Positions 52,081 through 60,562 of a stretch of 64,000 nt of DNA are shown piece after piece. The translations under genes were made by a program, and so were the position numbers. Position 1 is the first letter of the stretch, and every line of letters starts with the position of its first letter. Location: positions 3,519,001 to 3,583,000 of the forward strand of contig NZ_CP090059.1 in the NCBI RefSeq assembly GCF_021391395.1, in the 5' to 3' direction. The DNA comes from Sphingomonas cannabina. GTDB taxonomy: Bacteria; Pseudomonadota; Alphaproteobacteria; Sphingomonadales; Sphingomonadaceae. The notes under the pieces are model-generated. The model was not told the DNA's origin and searched no databases. It worked only from the letters and a program-made list of their open reading frames with translations.

Positions 52081-52566
52081 TTATCGACATGTTTGTGGGT
52101 CCGATCGGACGTAGATTAGTTCGGCGCCATCATGGGCAACGATGCGGAAGCGTCCGCCAAAATCACCTGGGTGGCGCATTTCGCCGGGTCGGTCCGACGA
52201 CAACGTAAGCAACGGCCAAAAATACCCGATGCCGCGCTCCGACCGGAAGATATAGCGACCATCAGGAAGCGGAATAAGGTTCAAGGCAGGCCGAACCTCA
52301 AGCCGATACCCTTCCTTGGCCGGTTCGGCGACAAAACTAAACGCGCGTTGCTCCGGCTCGCCAATTCGTATCCTGTCTGCGTCAATCCGGAGCCAAGGGG
52401 CACCCGTGGCCTGGTAACATCCCAGCACAGCCGCTCGCGCAATCGGCTCTGGCCGCAAAAACAAGAACCCCATCAACAGCAATAGGATAAGAGGACCAAG
52501 CAAGAGGCTCCAGCCGATCAGCCTGGCTCGCATCGGCACATTGTCGAAAAATGCGGCGGCTCTCAT
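52081..52566 (-). CDS. Small membrane-anchored protein, unknown, probably inserted
   Basis: 161 residues. One N-terminal helix (LIGWSLLLGPLILLLLMGFLF) then a soluble part with YRLEVRPALNLIPLPDGRYIF and FRIVAHDGAELIYVRSD. Met12 is an alternative start. Base composition is AT-richer than the flanking genes. It lies between the arsC-like gene and a duplicated fragment of that gene's 5' end, so it looks like a later arrival in this operon. No family is recognised. Confidence 0.72.
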   Translation of the reverse strand: MRAAAFFDNVPMRARLIGWSLLLGPLILLLLMGFLFLRPEPIARAAVLGCYQATGAPWLRIDADRIRIGEPEQRAFSFVAEPAKEGYRLEVRPALNLIPLPDGRYIFRSERGIGYFWPLLTLSSDRPGEMRHPGDFGGRFRIVAHDGAELIYVRSDPQTCR

Positions 52567-52583
52567 CGTTTCACACGGCGAGA

Positions 52584-52643
52584 TTAGTCTACAACCCTAC
52601 GGTATCGCCCGCAGTTGGGGATGCCGTAGATCGTAACGGTCAT
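52584..52643 (-). pseudogene. Remnant of an arsC-like 5' end
   Basis: Reads MTVTIYGIPNC then GRYRRVVD and stop, 19 codons. The first eleven residues match the intact arsC-like gene (MTLTMYGIPNC), and about 40 bases are shared between 52031-52070 and 52600-52643, including GCAGTTGGGGATGCCGTA exactly. The ATG overlaps the GNAT stop (ATGA), the position the intact gene would have had before the intervening gene arrived. Confidence 0.7.
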
Positions 52644-53071
52644 GCGTCAGTCTCCAACGAAGCGGGCGCCAGGAAGCGACCAAGCGTCACCACCGGCTGC
52701 GGTTCGAGCCCCAGCGCCGCGTAGAAGGCGAGTGCCGCGTCGTTGCCTTCGCGGACCATCAGCTGGACCTTGGGCGCGCCGCGCTCGCGCAGCCATGCCT
52801 CCGCCGCCGCCATCAGCATGCGGCCGAGGCCGGCGCGGCGCGCGTCGGGCGCGACGGCGAGGTAATAGACCCAGCCGCGATGGCCGTCGAAGCCGGTCAT
52901 CACGCTGCCGGCGATGCGCCCGTCGCGCTCGGCGACCAGCACGGTCGAGGCAGGGCCGTCCGCTGCCAGCACGAAATCACGGTCAGGATCGTTCCACGGG
53001 CGCGTCAGCCCGCATTCGCGCCACAGCGCGACCACGGCCGCCTGGTCCTCCGCCTTCGCCGTACGGATCAT
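52640..53071 (-). CDS. GNAT-family N-acetyltransferase
   Basis: 143 residues. RTAKAEDQAAVVALWRECGL and VYYLAVAPDARRAGLGRMLM carry the acetyl-CoA pyrophosphate loop (RRAGLG), and NDAALAFYAALGLE is the last motif; similar to YpeA-type acetyltransferases. Its start overlaps the HPr-kinase-like stop (ATGA). The acceptor is unknown. Confidence 0.92.
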   Translation of the reverse strand: MIRTAKAEDQAAVVALWRECGLTRPWNDPDRDFVLAADGPASTVLVAERDGRIAGSVMTGFDGHRGWVYYLAVAPDARRAGLGRMLMAAAEAWLRERGAPKVQLMVREGNDAALAFYAALGLEPQPVVTLGRFLAPASLETDA

Positions 53072-53976
53072 GCCGCGCCCGCCGCGTGGCGCTCGAGCAT
53101 CGCCGCCTCGCGCTCGAACACGTCGAAGCCCCAGGCGCGGGTGGCGGCGAACACCTCGACGTGGCGGAGCAGCATCGCGCATTGCCGGAAATGCGCCGCG
53201 GTCGCGCCGAGCGTCGGGAGGTAGAGGCCGCGGTAGCTGTTCTCCATCACCGCCGCCATCGCCTCGCTGCCACGCAGGGGCAGGATGCGGCCCTCCCCGT
53301 CCTCGGCGCGCGCCAGGGTATAGAGGCGGCGGAGGGGGACCGGCCGCGCATCGGCGGTCCGTCCGATCGGCACATGGAATTTCTCCAGCCCCTCGACGGC
53401 GCGGTCGAGCGCGGCGGGATCGTGGCCGAAGGCGTGGGCCGCGTCCTCCCACAGCTTGAGCCGCGGCAGGCCCGGCCAGGCGAGCGGCACGCCGGCATCG
53501 TCGAAGCCGACCACGCAGACGTCGTCGCACAGCACGGGATAGCCGGCACGCTGGAAATGCGCGGCGAGCGTCGACTTGCCCGCGCCCGACTGGCCGGTGA
53601 AGGCCACCGCGCCGCCCTCGACCACGATCGCGTTGGCGTGGAGCGGCAGCAGCCCGCGCTGGTAGACGAGGATGCCGAGCGCCGATCCCAGCAGGAACAG
53701 CCGCACGTTGCGCTCCGCCGCGCCCGGCAGCGGGTCGACGACGATCTCCCGCCCCTCGCGGATCAGGTAGCGCGCATTGCCGGTGACGGTGAGCAGCGCC
53801 TCGCCGTTCGCGGCCTGGAGTCCATGGACCGCCGGCGGCGCCCCCGTGAGCAGCTCGGGCAGCTTGTCCAGCCTGATCTCCACGATCGGCCGCGCGTCGT
53901 CGGGGTCGTCGGCGGGCGTGAGCTCGCCAAGCGGAATCTCGGAGCGGAGGCGGAAATCGAAGCAGGAGAAGAACAC
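53068..53976 (-). CDS. HPr kinase/phosphorylase-like protein
   Basis: 302 residues from a GTG start. A beta-rich N-terminal half precedes the kinase-like core, where VAFTGQSGAGKSTLAAH is a P-loop of HprK type (GxSGxGKS) and PVLCDDVCVVGFDD provides the acidic residues. The HprK signature for HPr recognition is absent, so it belongs to the HprK-like group of alphaproteobacteria, some of which appear in lasso-peptide clusters; none is seen here. It starts three bases after the upstream membrane gene. Partner unknown. Confidence 0.82.
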   Translation of the reverse strand: MFFSCFDFRLRSEIPLGELTPADDPDDARPIVEIRLDKLPELLTGAPPAVHGLQAANGEALLTVTGNARYLIREGREIVVDPLPGAAERNVRLFLLGSALGILVYQRGLLPLHANAIVVEGGAVAFTGQSGAGKSTLAAHFQRAGYPVLCDDVCVVGFDDAGVPLAWPGLPRLKLWEDAAHAFGHDPAALDRAVEGLEKFHVPIGRTADARPVPLRRLYTLARAEDGEGRILPLRGSEAMAAVMENSYRGLYLPTLGATAAHFRQCAMLLRHVEVFAATRAWGFDVFEREAAMLERHAAGAA

Positions 53977-53979
53977 GCC

Positions 53980-54240
53980 TCAGGCCATCCCCTGCCGGAT
54001 GCGCCACAGCGTGAACAGCCCGATCCCCATCCAGATCACGTTGAGCGTCGCCGAGGGGATCGCCCCGTTCCAGCCGCTGTTGAGCACGAAGGCGGCCGCC
54101 CCGGCGACGTTCAGCCACTGATAGACCCGCGACTGGCCGGTGAGCCGCCCCGCCGACAGCAGCAGATAGGCGATCAGGATCAGCGCGGCGCCGGTCCAGC
54201 CGACGATCTCGATCGCGATGCGCTCGGGGCTCAGTCCCAT
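53980..54240 (-). CDS. CBU_0592-like small membrane protein
   Basis: 86 residues with AGGAGG just before the ATG. Three hydrophobic segments: IAIEIVGWTGAALILIAYLL, YQWLNVAGAAAFVLNSGWNG and TLNVIWMGIGLFTLWRI, the layout of the CBU_0592 family. First gene of the minus-strand unit with the HPr-kinase-like and GNAT genes. Function unknown. Confidence 0.85.
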   Translation of the reverse strand: MGLSPERIAIEIVGWTGAALILIAYLLLSAGRLTGQSRVYQWLNVAGAAAFVLNSGWNGAIPSATLNVIWMGIGLFTLWRIRQGMA

Positions 54241-54342
54241 GGGCCTCCTATCGCCCAGCCGCCCCGCCTCGGCAAGCGAGCGGCCGGAAGGAGGAACCAA
54301 AACGGGCCTTCATCGATAATGGAAGCAGCGGGAGGTATCGAC

Positions 54343-55926
54343 GTGACGAAGCGATGGTGGGAGGCCGGGTGCGTCTATCAGGTCTATCCGCGCTCGTTCC
54401 AGGACAGCAACGGCGACGGCGTCGGCGACCTCGTCGGCATCCGCCAGCGGCTCGACCATATCGCCGACCTCGGCGTCGACGCGATCTGGCTGTCGCCGAT
54501 GTTTCCCTCGCCGATGGCCGATTTCGGCTATGACGTCGCCGATTACTGCGGCGTCGACCCGCTGTTCGGGACGATCGAGGATTTCGACGCGCTCCTCGCC
54601 GCCGCGCACGAGCGCGGGCTCAGGCTGCTGCTCGACTTCGTGCCCAACCACAGCTCCGACCGGCACCCCTGGTTCGTCGAGAGCCGCTCGTCGCACGCCT
54701 CGCCCAAGCGCGACTGGTACATCTGGCGCGATCCCGCCCCCGACGGCGGGCCGCCCAACAACTGGACGAGCGATTTCGGCGGTTCGGCCTGGGAGTACGA
54801 CCCGGCGACCGGCCAATATTACTACCACGCGTTCCTGAAGGAGCAGGCCGACCTCAACTGGCGTAACCCGGAGCTGCGCCGGGCGATGTTCGACGCGATG
54901 CGTTTCTGGCTCGACCGCGGCGTCGACGGCTTCCGCATCGACGTGCTGTGGCACATCGTCAAGGCCGAGGGCTTTCCCGACAATCCGGTCAACCCGGACT
55001 ATCACCCGTCGATGGGCGAGAAGTTCATGGTGCTCCAGCTCAACTCGACCGACCAGCCGGAGGTGCACGACCTGATCGCCGAGATGCGCGCGCTCGCCGA
55101 CAGCTATGGCGGCGGCGACGAGCGGGTGCTGGTCGGCGAGGTCTGCCTGCCGCTGTCGAAGCTCGTCACCTATTACGGCGCGCAGGCGAAGGGCGTGCAC
55201 CTGCCCTTCAACTTCGAGCTGATCGAGGCGCCGTGGCACGCACGCGGCATCGCGAGCTTCATCGATGCCTATGAGGCCGCGCTGCCGCCCGGCGCCTGGC
55301 CCAATTGGGTGCTGGGGAGCCACGACGCGCGCCGCGTCGCCGCGCGGCTGGGCGAAGCGCAGGCGCGGGTCGCGGCGATGCTGCTGCTCACGCTGCGCGG
55401 CACGCCGACGCTCTACCAGGGGGACGAGATCGGGATCGGCGAGGTGGTGCTCCGCCCCGACCAAGTGCGCGATCCCAGGGAGCTGCGCGAGCCCGGCCTA
55501 GGCCTCGGCCGCGATCCCGCACGGACGCCGATGGCGTGGGACGGCTCGCCCAACGCCGGCTTCACCACCGGCACGCCCTGGCTGCCTCTCCATCCCGACT
55601 GGCCGACCCGCAATGTCGCGGCGCAGCGGGAGGACCCGGCATCGATGCTCAGCCTCTACCGGCGCCTGCTCCGCCTCAGGCGCGGCCACCCGGCGCTGTC
55701 GATCGGCAGCTACGCCTCCGTCGAGGCCGAGGGCGACGTGCTCGCCTATCTGCGGCGTGGCGGCGGGGAGGAGTTCCTGGTCGTATTGAACCTCGGCGGC
55801 GAACCGCAGGCGATGCCGGAGATCGCACGGGACTACGCGCCGCTCCTCTCGACCATTCACGGCGACCTGCCCGCGGACCGCACGCGGCTGCGGCCGAACG
55901 AAGCCATTCTATCGATCCGACGCTAG
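54343..55926 (+). CDS. Cytoplasmic GH13 alpha-glucosidase
   Basis: 527 residues from a GTG with GGGAGG seven bases upstream; an ATG at 54319 is less well placed. VYQVYPRSFQDSNGDGVGDL and LLLDFVPNHSSD are GH13 motifs; the nucleophile aspartate is in VDGFRIDVLW, the acid glutamate in VLVGEVCLP, and the third aspartate in VLGSHDARR, where the more usual Asn of NHD is Ser. No signal peptide. It likely hydrolyses small alpha-glucosides or makes transglucosylation products. A GT4 gene follows after ten bases with a strong ribosome site. Confidence 0.92.
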   Translation: MTKRWWEAGCVYQVYPRSFQDSNGDGVGDLVGIRQRLDHIADLGVDAIWLSPMFPSPMADFGYDVADYCGVDPLFGTIEDFDALLAAAHERGLRLLLDFVPNHSSDRHPWFVESRSSHASPKRDWYIWRDPAPDGGPPNNWTSDFGGSAWEYDPATGQYYYHAFLKEQADLNWRNPELRRAMFDAMRFWLDRGVDGFRIDVLWHIVKAEGFPDNPVNPDYHPSMGEKFMVLQLNSTDQPEVHDLIAEMRALADSYGGGDERVLVGEVCLPLSKLVTYYGAQAKGVHLPFNFELIEAPWHARGIASFIDAYEAALPPGAWPNWVLGSHDARRVAARLGEAQARVAAMLLLTLRGTPTLYQGDEIGIGEVVLRPDQVRDPRELREPGLGLGRDPARTPMAWDGSPNAGFTTGTPWLPLHPDWPTRNVAAQREDPASMLSLYRRLLRLRRGHPALSIGSYASVEAEGDVLAYLRRGGGEEFLVVLNLGGEPQAMPEIARDYAPLLSTIHGDLPADRTRLRPNEAILSIRR

Positions 55927-55936
55927 GAGGTGATGC

Positions 55937-56983
55937 TTGCGCGTTGCGATGCTGAGCTCGATTTCATGGCGCACCCCGCCCCGCGCCTATGGCCCCTGGG
56001 AGCTGGCGACCAGCCTGCTCACCGAGGCGCTGGTCGCGCGCGGGGTCGACGTCACGCTGTTCGCGACCGCCGATTCACTCACTGCCGGCCGGCTCGAGGC
56101 GGTCGTGCCGCGCGGCTATTCGGAGGACCCGACACTCGACGCCAAGGTGCAGGAAATCCTGCACATCGCGCATCTGTTCGAGCGCGCGGGCGAGTTCGAC
56201 CTCATCCACAATCAGGCCGATTTCATGCCGCTCGCCTTCTCGCGGCTGGTCGCGACGCCGATGGTGACGACGATCCACGGCTTCTCGTCGGAACGGATCG
56301 TGCCGGTCTACCGGCGCTATGACGACCGCGTCGCCTATGTCGCGATCAGCGAGGCCGACCGACACCCGGACCTCAGCTATGCCGCGACCATCCACCACGG
56401 CATCCGGATCGAGGATTTCCCCTTCGATCCGGTGGGCGGTCCCGATCTCGTCTTCTTCGGCCGCATCCACCCCGACAAGGGCGCCGGCGAAGCGATCCGC
56501 GCCGCGCTCGCCTCGGGGCACAAGCTGAGGATGGCGGGCATCGTGCAGGACCAGAGCTATCACGAGCGCGAGGTCGCCCCATTCGTCGACGGCGATCGCG
56601 TGATCCATCTCGGCGTCGTCGGGGGCGCCGATCGCGCGCGGACGCTGGGAGGGGCGAAGGCGCTGCTCCACCTCATCGGCTTCGAGGAGCCGTTCGGCCT
56701 GTCGGTCGTCGAGGCGCTCGCCTGCGGCACGCCGGTGATCGCCTATCCGCGGGGATCGATGCCGGAGCTGATCGAGGACGGGGTGACCGGCTTCCTCGTC
56801 CGCGATCTCGACGAGGCCGTCGCGGCGATCGGGCGGATCGGCGAGATCGACCGCACTGCCTGCCGCCGGGCGGCGGAGGAGCGCTTCTCGGTCGACCGGA
56901 TGGCGGATGAGTATCTGGCGCTGTATTGGCGGATCCTCGCTGGGTCAGGCGGCGCCTCAGTCGCAGGCCTCCGCCCGTGCTAG
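55937..56983 (+). CDS. GT4-family glycosyltransferase
   Basis: 348 residues from a TTG start six bases after AGGAGG. AYGPWELATSLLTEALVARG is the first-domain motif of glucosyltransferases of this type; FFGRIHPDKGAGEAIRAA, LLHLIGFEEPFGLSVVEALACGTP and SMPELIEDGVTGFLV form the donor-binding half. With the GH13 enzyme it may make or trim an intracellular glucoside. Its last 27 bases overlap the convergent sigma-factor gene. Confidence 0.9.
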   Translation: MRVAMLSSISWRTPPRAYGPWELATSLLTEALVARGVDVTLFATADSLTAGRLEAVVPRGYSEDPTLDAKVQEILHIAHLFERAGEFDLIHNQADFMPLAFSRLVATPMVTTIHGFSSERIVPVYRRYDDRVAYVAISEADRHPDLSYAATIHHGIRIEDFPFDPVGGPDLVFFGRIHPDKGAGEAIRAALASGHKLRMAGIVQDQSYHEREVAPFVDGDRVIHLGVVGGADRARTLGGAKALLHLIGFEEPFGLSVVEALACGTPVIAYPRGSMPELIEDGVTGFLVRDLDEAVAAIGRIGEIDRTACRRAAEERFSVDRMADEYLALYWRILAGSGGASVAGLRPC

Positions 56984-58219
56984 CAGGAAGGTTCTTTCGC
57001 GCGCGTTGCGGGTCAGCGCCGCCGCAGCCTCGAATTCGGAACGCGCCTCGGCCAATCGGCCGGCCCGGAACAGGAAGTCGCCTCTCGCCGCCGGCAACGG
57101 CGCATAGTGGCGGAGAGCGGCGGCGTCGGCGATCTCGTCCACCAGCCGGAGGCCCGCTTCGGGCCCGAACGCCATGCTGTGGGCGATCGCACGGTTGAGA
57201 TCGACTACGGGCGAGGGCGCCACGACGCGCAGCCGGTCATAGAGCGTGGCGATGCGCGGCCAGTCGGTATCTTCGGCCCGGCGCGCGCGGGCGTGGCAGG
57301 CGGCGAGCGCGGCCTGCAGCACATAGGGGCCGCAATCCTCGGCGCCGGCCAGCGCTTCGGCCCGGGCCAGCGCGGCGAGGCCCCGCTCGATCAGCAAATG
57401 GTCCCAGCGCCCGCGATCCTGCTCGGTCAGCGGCACGAACGCGCCATCGGGACCGATGCGTGCCGGCAGGCGCGATGCCTGGATCTCCATCAGGGCCAGC
57501 AGGCCGAACACCTCGGCATCCTCGGGCATCAGCCCCGCCAGGATACGGCCCAGCCGCTGCGCCTCCTGGGCCAGGCCCGGCCGGACGAGGTCGTCGCCGG
57601 CGGTGGCAGCATAGCCTTCGTTGAAGATGAGATAGACGACTTCGAGCACCGAGGGCAGCCGCATCGTCCGTTCGGCGCCCTGCGGGACCTCGAAGCGCAA
57701 TCCGGCCTTGGCGATCGCCTTCTTCGCGCGGACGATGCGCTGAGCGATGGTCGCCTCGCTCGACAGGAAGGCGCGGGCGATCTCGTCGGTCGTCAGGCCG
57801 CCGACCACCCGCAGGGTGAGCGCCGCGCGGGCGTCGGGCGACAGCATGGGGTGGCAGGCTGCGAAGATGAGGCCCAGCAGCTCGTCGCCGAGATCGTCGT
57901 CCATCGCCGCGATCGCCTGCGCCTCGTCGTCGTAGCTATCGTCCTGCTCCCGCGCGATCTCCTCGTGCTTGCGTGTCCGCATCTTGTCGCGGCGGATCGC
58001 GTCGATGGCGCGGCGCTTGGCCGCCGTCATCAGCCAGGCGCCGGGATTGGCCGGAACGCCCGTCCTCGGCCATTCGGCGAGCGCGACGATCAGCGCGTCC
58101 TGCGCCAGCTCCTCCGCACGGTCGATATCACGCACCAGCCGGGCCAGGCCCGCAATGAGCCTGGCCCGCTCGATACGGAAGGTCGCCTCGATCGTCTGGT
58201 GCGTCTCGCCCGCGGTCAC
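56957..58219 (-). CDS. ECF42-type RNA polymerase sigma factor
   Basis: 420 residues, much longer than most ECF factors. Region 2 includes DIDRAEELAQDALIVALAEW and GAWLMTAAKRRAIDAIRRD; region 4 has GGLTTDEIARAFLSSEATIAQ. Beyond residue 190 a TPR-like extension (LPSVLEVVYLIFNEGY; VVDLNRAIAHSMAFGPEAGL) is the hallmark of ECF42. Such factors lack an anti-sigma and are linked to a DGPF/YciI gene, present here upstream at 58274. GTG start. Confidence 0.94.
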   Translation of the reverse strand: MTAGETHQTIEATFRIERARLIAGLARLVRDIDRAEELAQDALIVALAEWPRTGVPANPGAWLMTAAKRRAIDAIRRDKMRTRKHEEIAREQDDSYDDEAQAIAAMDDDLGDELLGLIFAACHPMLSPDARAALTLRVVGGLTTDEIARAFLSSEATIAQRIVRAKKAIAKAGLRFEVPQGAERTMRLPSVLEVVYLIFNEGYAATAGDDLVRPGLAQEAQRLGRILAGLMPEDAEVFGLLALMEIQASRLPARIGPDGAFVPLTEQDRGRWDHLLIERGLAALARAEALAGAEDCGPYVLQAALAACHARARRAEDTDWPRIATLYDRLRVVAPSPVVDLNRAIAHSMAFGPEAGLRLVDEIADAAALRHYAPLPAARGDFLFRAGRLAEARSEFEAAAALTRNARERTFLLARAEACD

Positions 58220-58273
58220 GCCGCCTTTTCGGCCAGGACCGCGGGCGGGGCAAGCGGGTTCCCGCGAGCGGGA

Positions 58274-58708
58274 TCAGGCGACGCCGAGCTTCCCGCGCTC
58301 GCCCTCACGGGGCGTCGCCAGCTTCTCGGGCGTCACGTACTCTGCCAGATCGGCCTCCTCGTAGAACGGCCGGATCTCGATCTCGCTCGGGCCCATCATG
58401 GGATTGGGGCAGCGCTTCGTCCAGGCCACGGCTTCATCCATGTCCCTGACCTCCCAGATCCAGAAGCCGGCGACCAGCTCGCGGGTCTCGGCGAACGGCC
58501 CGTCGATGACCGTGCGGCCCGGACCATCGAAGGCGACGCGCTTGCCCTCGGCGCTGGGCTTGAGCCCGGCCCCGGCCACTAAGACGCCGGCCTTGACCAG
58601 TTCCTCGTTGAACCGGCCCATCGCCTCGAACATCTCCAGCGTCTCGGGCGTGGGGGCCATGCCCTTTTCGCTGTCCTCGGTGGCTTTCACGAACACCATC
58701 ACACGCAT
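58274..58708 (-). CDS. YciI/DGPF-domain protein, ECF42 partner
   Basis: 144 residues with AAGGAG before the ATG. RVMVFVKATEDSEKG, the name-giving TVIDGPFAETRELVAGFWIWEV, and an ending DMDEAVAWTKRCPNP mark the YCII/DGPF family, ferredoxin-like folds that accompany ECF42 sigma factors. Role unknown. Same operon as the sigma factor, 54 bases apart. Confidence 0.93.
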   Translation of the reverse strand: MRVMVFVKATEDSEKGMAPTPETLEMFEAMGRFNEELVKAGVLVAGAGLKPSAEGKRVAFDGPGRTVIDGPFAETRELVAGFWIWEVRDMDEAVAWTKRCPNPMMGPSEIEIRPFYEEADLAEYVTPEKLATPREGERGKLGVA

Positions 58709-58951
58709 CGTCTGTCTCCTTGTTCTGAGCCGGCCCCTCTTGGCCTCTCATCGGGACGACGAACGAGCTTGTCAGGAATCGACAGCGTTCCGCAAATTTT
58801 TCTCAAGCCGCCGAAACCCGCGTCGAAGCGATCGCTCTTCCAGGAAAGCCCGCCGCAGGTTCGCGCCATTTCCTGCTTTACATGTCGTTGCAACCAGCAC
58901 GCCACCGATCGTTCCCATATCGCCGTGCGGCGGTCGATCGCCTTCATCCTA

Positions 58952-60523
58952 TCAGGTCCCCGGCTGGATGTAGGGCACGCGCGCGAACAGCTCGCGCTGC
59001 CATCGGCGCGGATCGTTCTCGACCCGGCTGGCCGTGTCGAAGATCATCGTCGCGCGCGCCTGGAGGTCGTATTTGGGCCAGCGCGGCAGTCCGGCATGGT
59101 TGGGATCGCCGGTCCGCGCGAAGGCGACATAGCTGTCCTGCACCGCCTTGGACGCCGCGCGCGCGTCGGCGCCGGTGCCGGTCTGCGATCCCGGCGCGTC
59201 GAGCGTGCCGAACGCGAGCGGGATATCCATCGTGTGCATCGCCCCCCGCCGCGGATCGGAGCGCGAGGCGAAGTCGACCTGATAGACCCAGGCGGGCGCG
59301 CCGGCGCGGGCGCGCTCCTCCGCCTCGATCACCTGGCCGCGCCAGCTCCGCCCGGCGGTGGTCGCGTCCCACATCACCTGCTCGGGCGACCAGGTGGGAT
59401 AGCGCTCGCGATATCGCGCGACGACCCATTCGGGCAGGATGTCGATGCGCAGCTGCGGCGCCATGCGCTCGGCGATGTTGCTCCAGTCGAGGCCCTGCAT
59501 CGTCGGGCTGTCCGGGGCGATGAAGGCGCCCGTCTCCTGCTTCGCGTTGCCGAGGATCATCGGGATGGCGAGCGACTGCGGATTGGCATCGGGCCAGAAG
59601 GGGTGGCGCGCCAGCCACTTCATATCGAGCACCGGCCCGAAATAGACGCCGCCGCCGAGGATCGGGTCGGTCGCAGCGAGGCCGTCGACCAGCTTCTCCG
59701 CCGGCATCGCCAGCAGCGCGTCAATGCCCGGATCGCCGAGCTTGGCGAGGAAGGCGCGGGTGCGCGCAGTGGCGTTGAGCGGGCCGGAGGCGGTGACCTG
59801 CTGTCCGCTCATGGTGACGGCGCGGTGGAACAGGCCCCTGGCCGCCGGCATCCCCATCATCGTCGCGATCTTGGCGCCGCCGCCCGACTGGCCGAACACC
59901 ATCACGCGCTTCGGATCGCCGCCGAACGCCGCGATGTTGTCCTGCACCCATTTGAGCGCGAGGATCAGGTCGAGCTGGCCGCAATTGCCGCTGTCGGGAA
60001 AGCGCGGATCGAGCCGGGCAAGATAGAGATAGCCGAAGGCGTTGAGGCGGTGGTTGACGGTGACAACCACCACGTCCTGCTCGCGCGCGAGCCGGCTGCC
60101 GTCGTAAAGCGCGCTCGATCCGGTGCCGGAGGAATAGGCGCCGCCGTGGATGTAGAACATCACCGGCTTCGGCGCGCTGCCGCGCCCGGTCGTCCAGATG
60201 TTGAGGACGAGGCAATCCTCGCTCGCGGTGACGCCGGGCACGTCGCCGCGATAGCCCTGCCCCGCCTGCGGACAAGACGGACCAAAGGCGATCGCGCGCA
60301 CCGGCGCCGGCGCGCGCGGCTCAGGCTCGGGCGCCATGAAGCGCTTCGCCCGGCCGTAGCGGATGCCGCGGAACACCGTCACGCCGTCCGCCTGCCGGTC
60401 GCCGACGAAGGTTCCGGCGGGGGCGGTCACCTCGGAGCCCGACTGCCCCCAAGCAGCGCCCGGCAAGGTCAACGCCAGCCCCGCCACCATCACCGTGCGC
60501 CGCGAAACATTCCCCTCCGTCAT
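58952..60523 (-). CDS. Exported type-B carboxylesterase
   Basis: 523 residues with a Tat-like signal (SRRTVMVAGLALTLPGAAWG). Type-B esterase motifs: EDCLVLNIWT, oxyanion loop YIHGGAYSSGTG, nucleophile Ser in VFGQSGGGAKI, and the catalytic His in AMHTMDIPLAFG. It would act in the periplasm on ester groups, possibly on pectin-derived or plant phenolic esters given the uronate genes upstream. Substrate inferred. Gene-free DNA at 58709-58951 shows no clear feature. Confidence 0.93.
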   Translation of the reverse strand: MTEGNVSRRTVMVAGLALTLPGAAWGQSGSEVTAPAGTFVGDRQADGVTVFRGIRYGRAKRFMAPEPEPRAPAPVRAIAFGPSCPQAGQGYRGDVPGVTASEDCLVLNIWTTGRGSAPKPVMFYIHGGAYSSGTGSSALYDGSRLAREQDVVVVTVNHRLNAFGYLYLARLDPRFPDSGNCGQLDLILALKWVQDNIAAFGGDPKRVMVFGQSGGGAKIATMMGMPAARGLFHRAVTMSGQQVTASGPLNATARTRAFLAKLGDPGIDALLAMPAEKLVDGLAATDPILGGGVYFGPVLDMKWLARHPFWPDANPQSLAIPMILGNAKQETGAFIAPDSPTMQGLDWSNIAERMAPQLRIDILPEWVVARYRERYPTWSPEQVMWDATTAGRSWRGQVIEAEERARAGAPAWVYQVDFASRSDPRRGAMHTMDIPLAFGTLDAPGSQTGTGADARAASKAVQDSYVAFARTGDPNHAGLPRWPKYDLQARATMIFDTASRVENDPRRWQRELFARVPYIQPGT

Positions 60524-60562
60524 CGTCCCCTCCCCATATTTGCGGATGCGGACGGCGGCGGG

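Noticed and set aside
53068..53976. Possible lasso-peptide cluster because of the HprK-like gene.
   Set aside because: No precursor peptide, B-type protease or asparagine-synthetase-like cyclase is found nearby.
52642..54342. Open frame running 567 codons into the GH13 gene.
   Set aside because: It is antisense to the GNAT, HprK-like and CBU_0592-like genes; GH13 homology starts only after 54343.
58709..58951. Possible small gene or RNA between YciI and esterase genes.
   Set aside because: Short frames there have no ribosome site or recognisable motif; nothing firm is seen.
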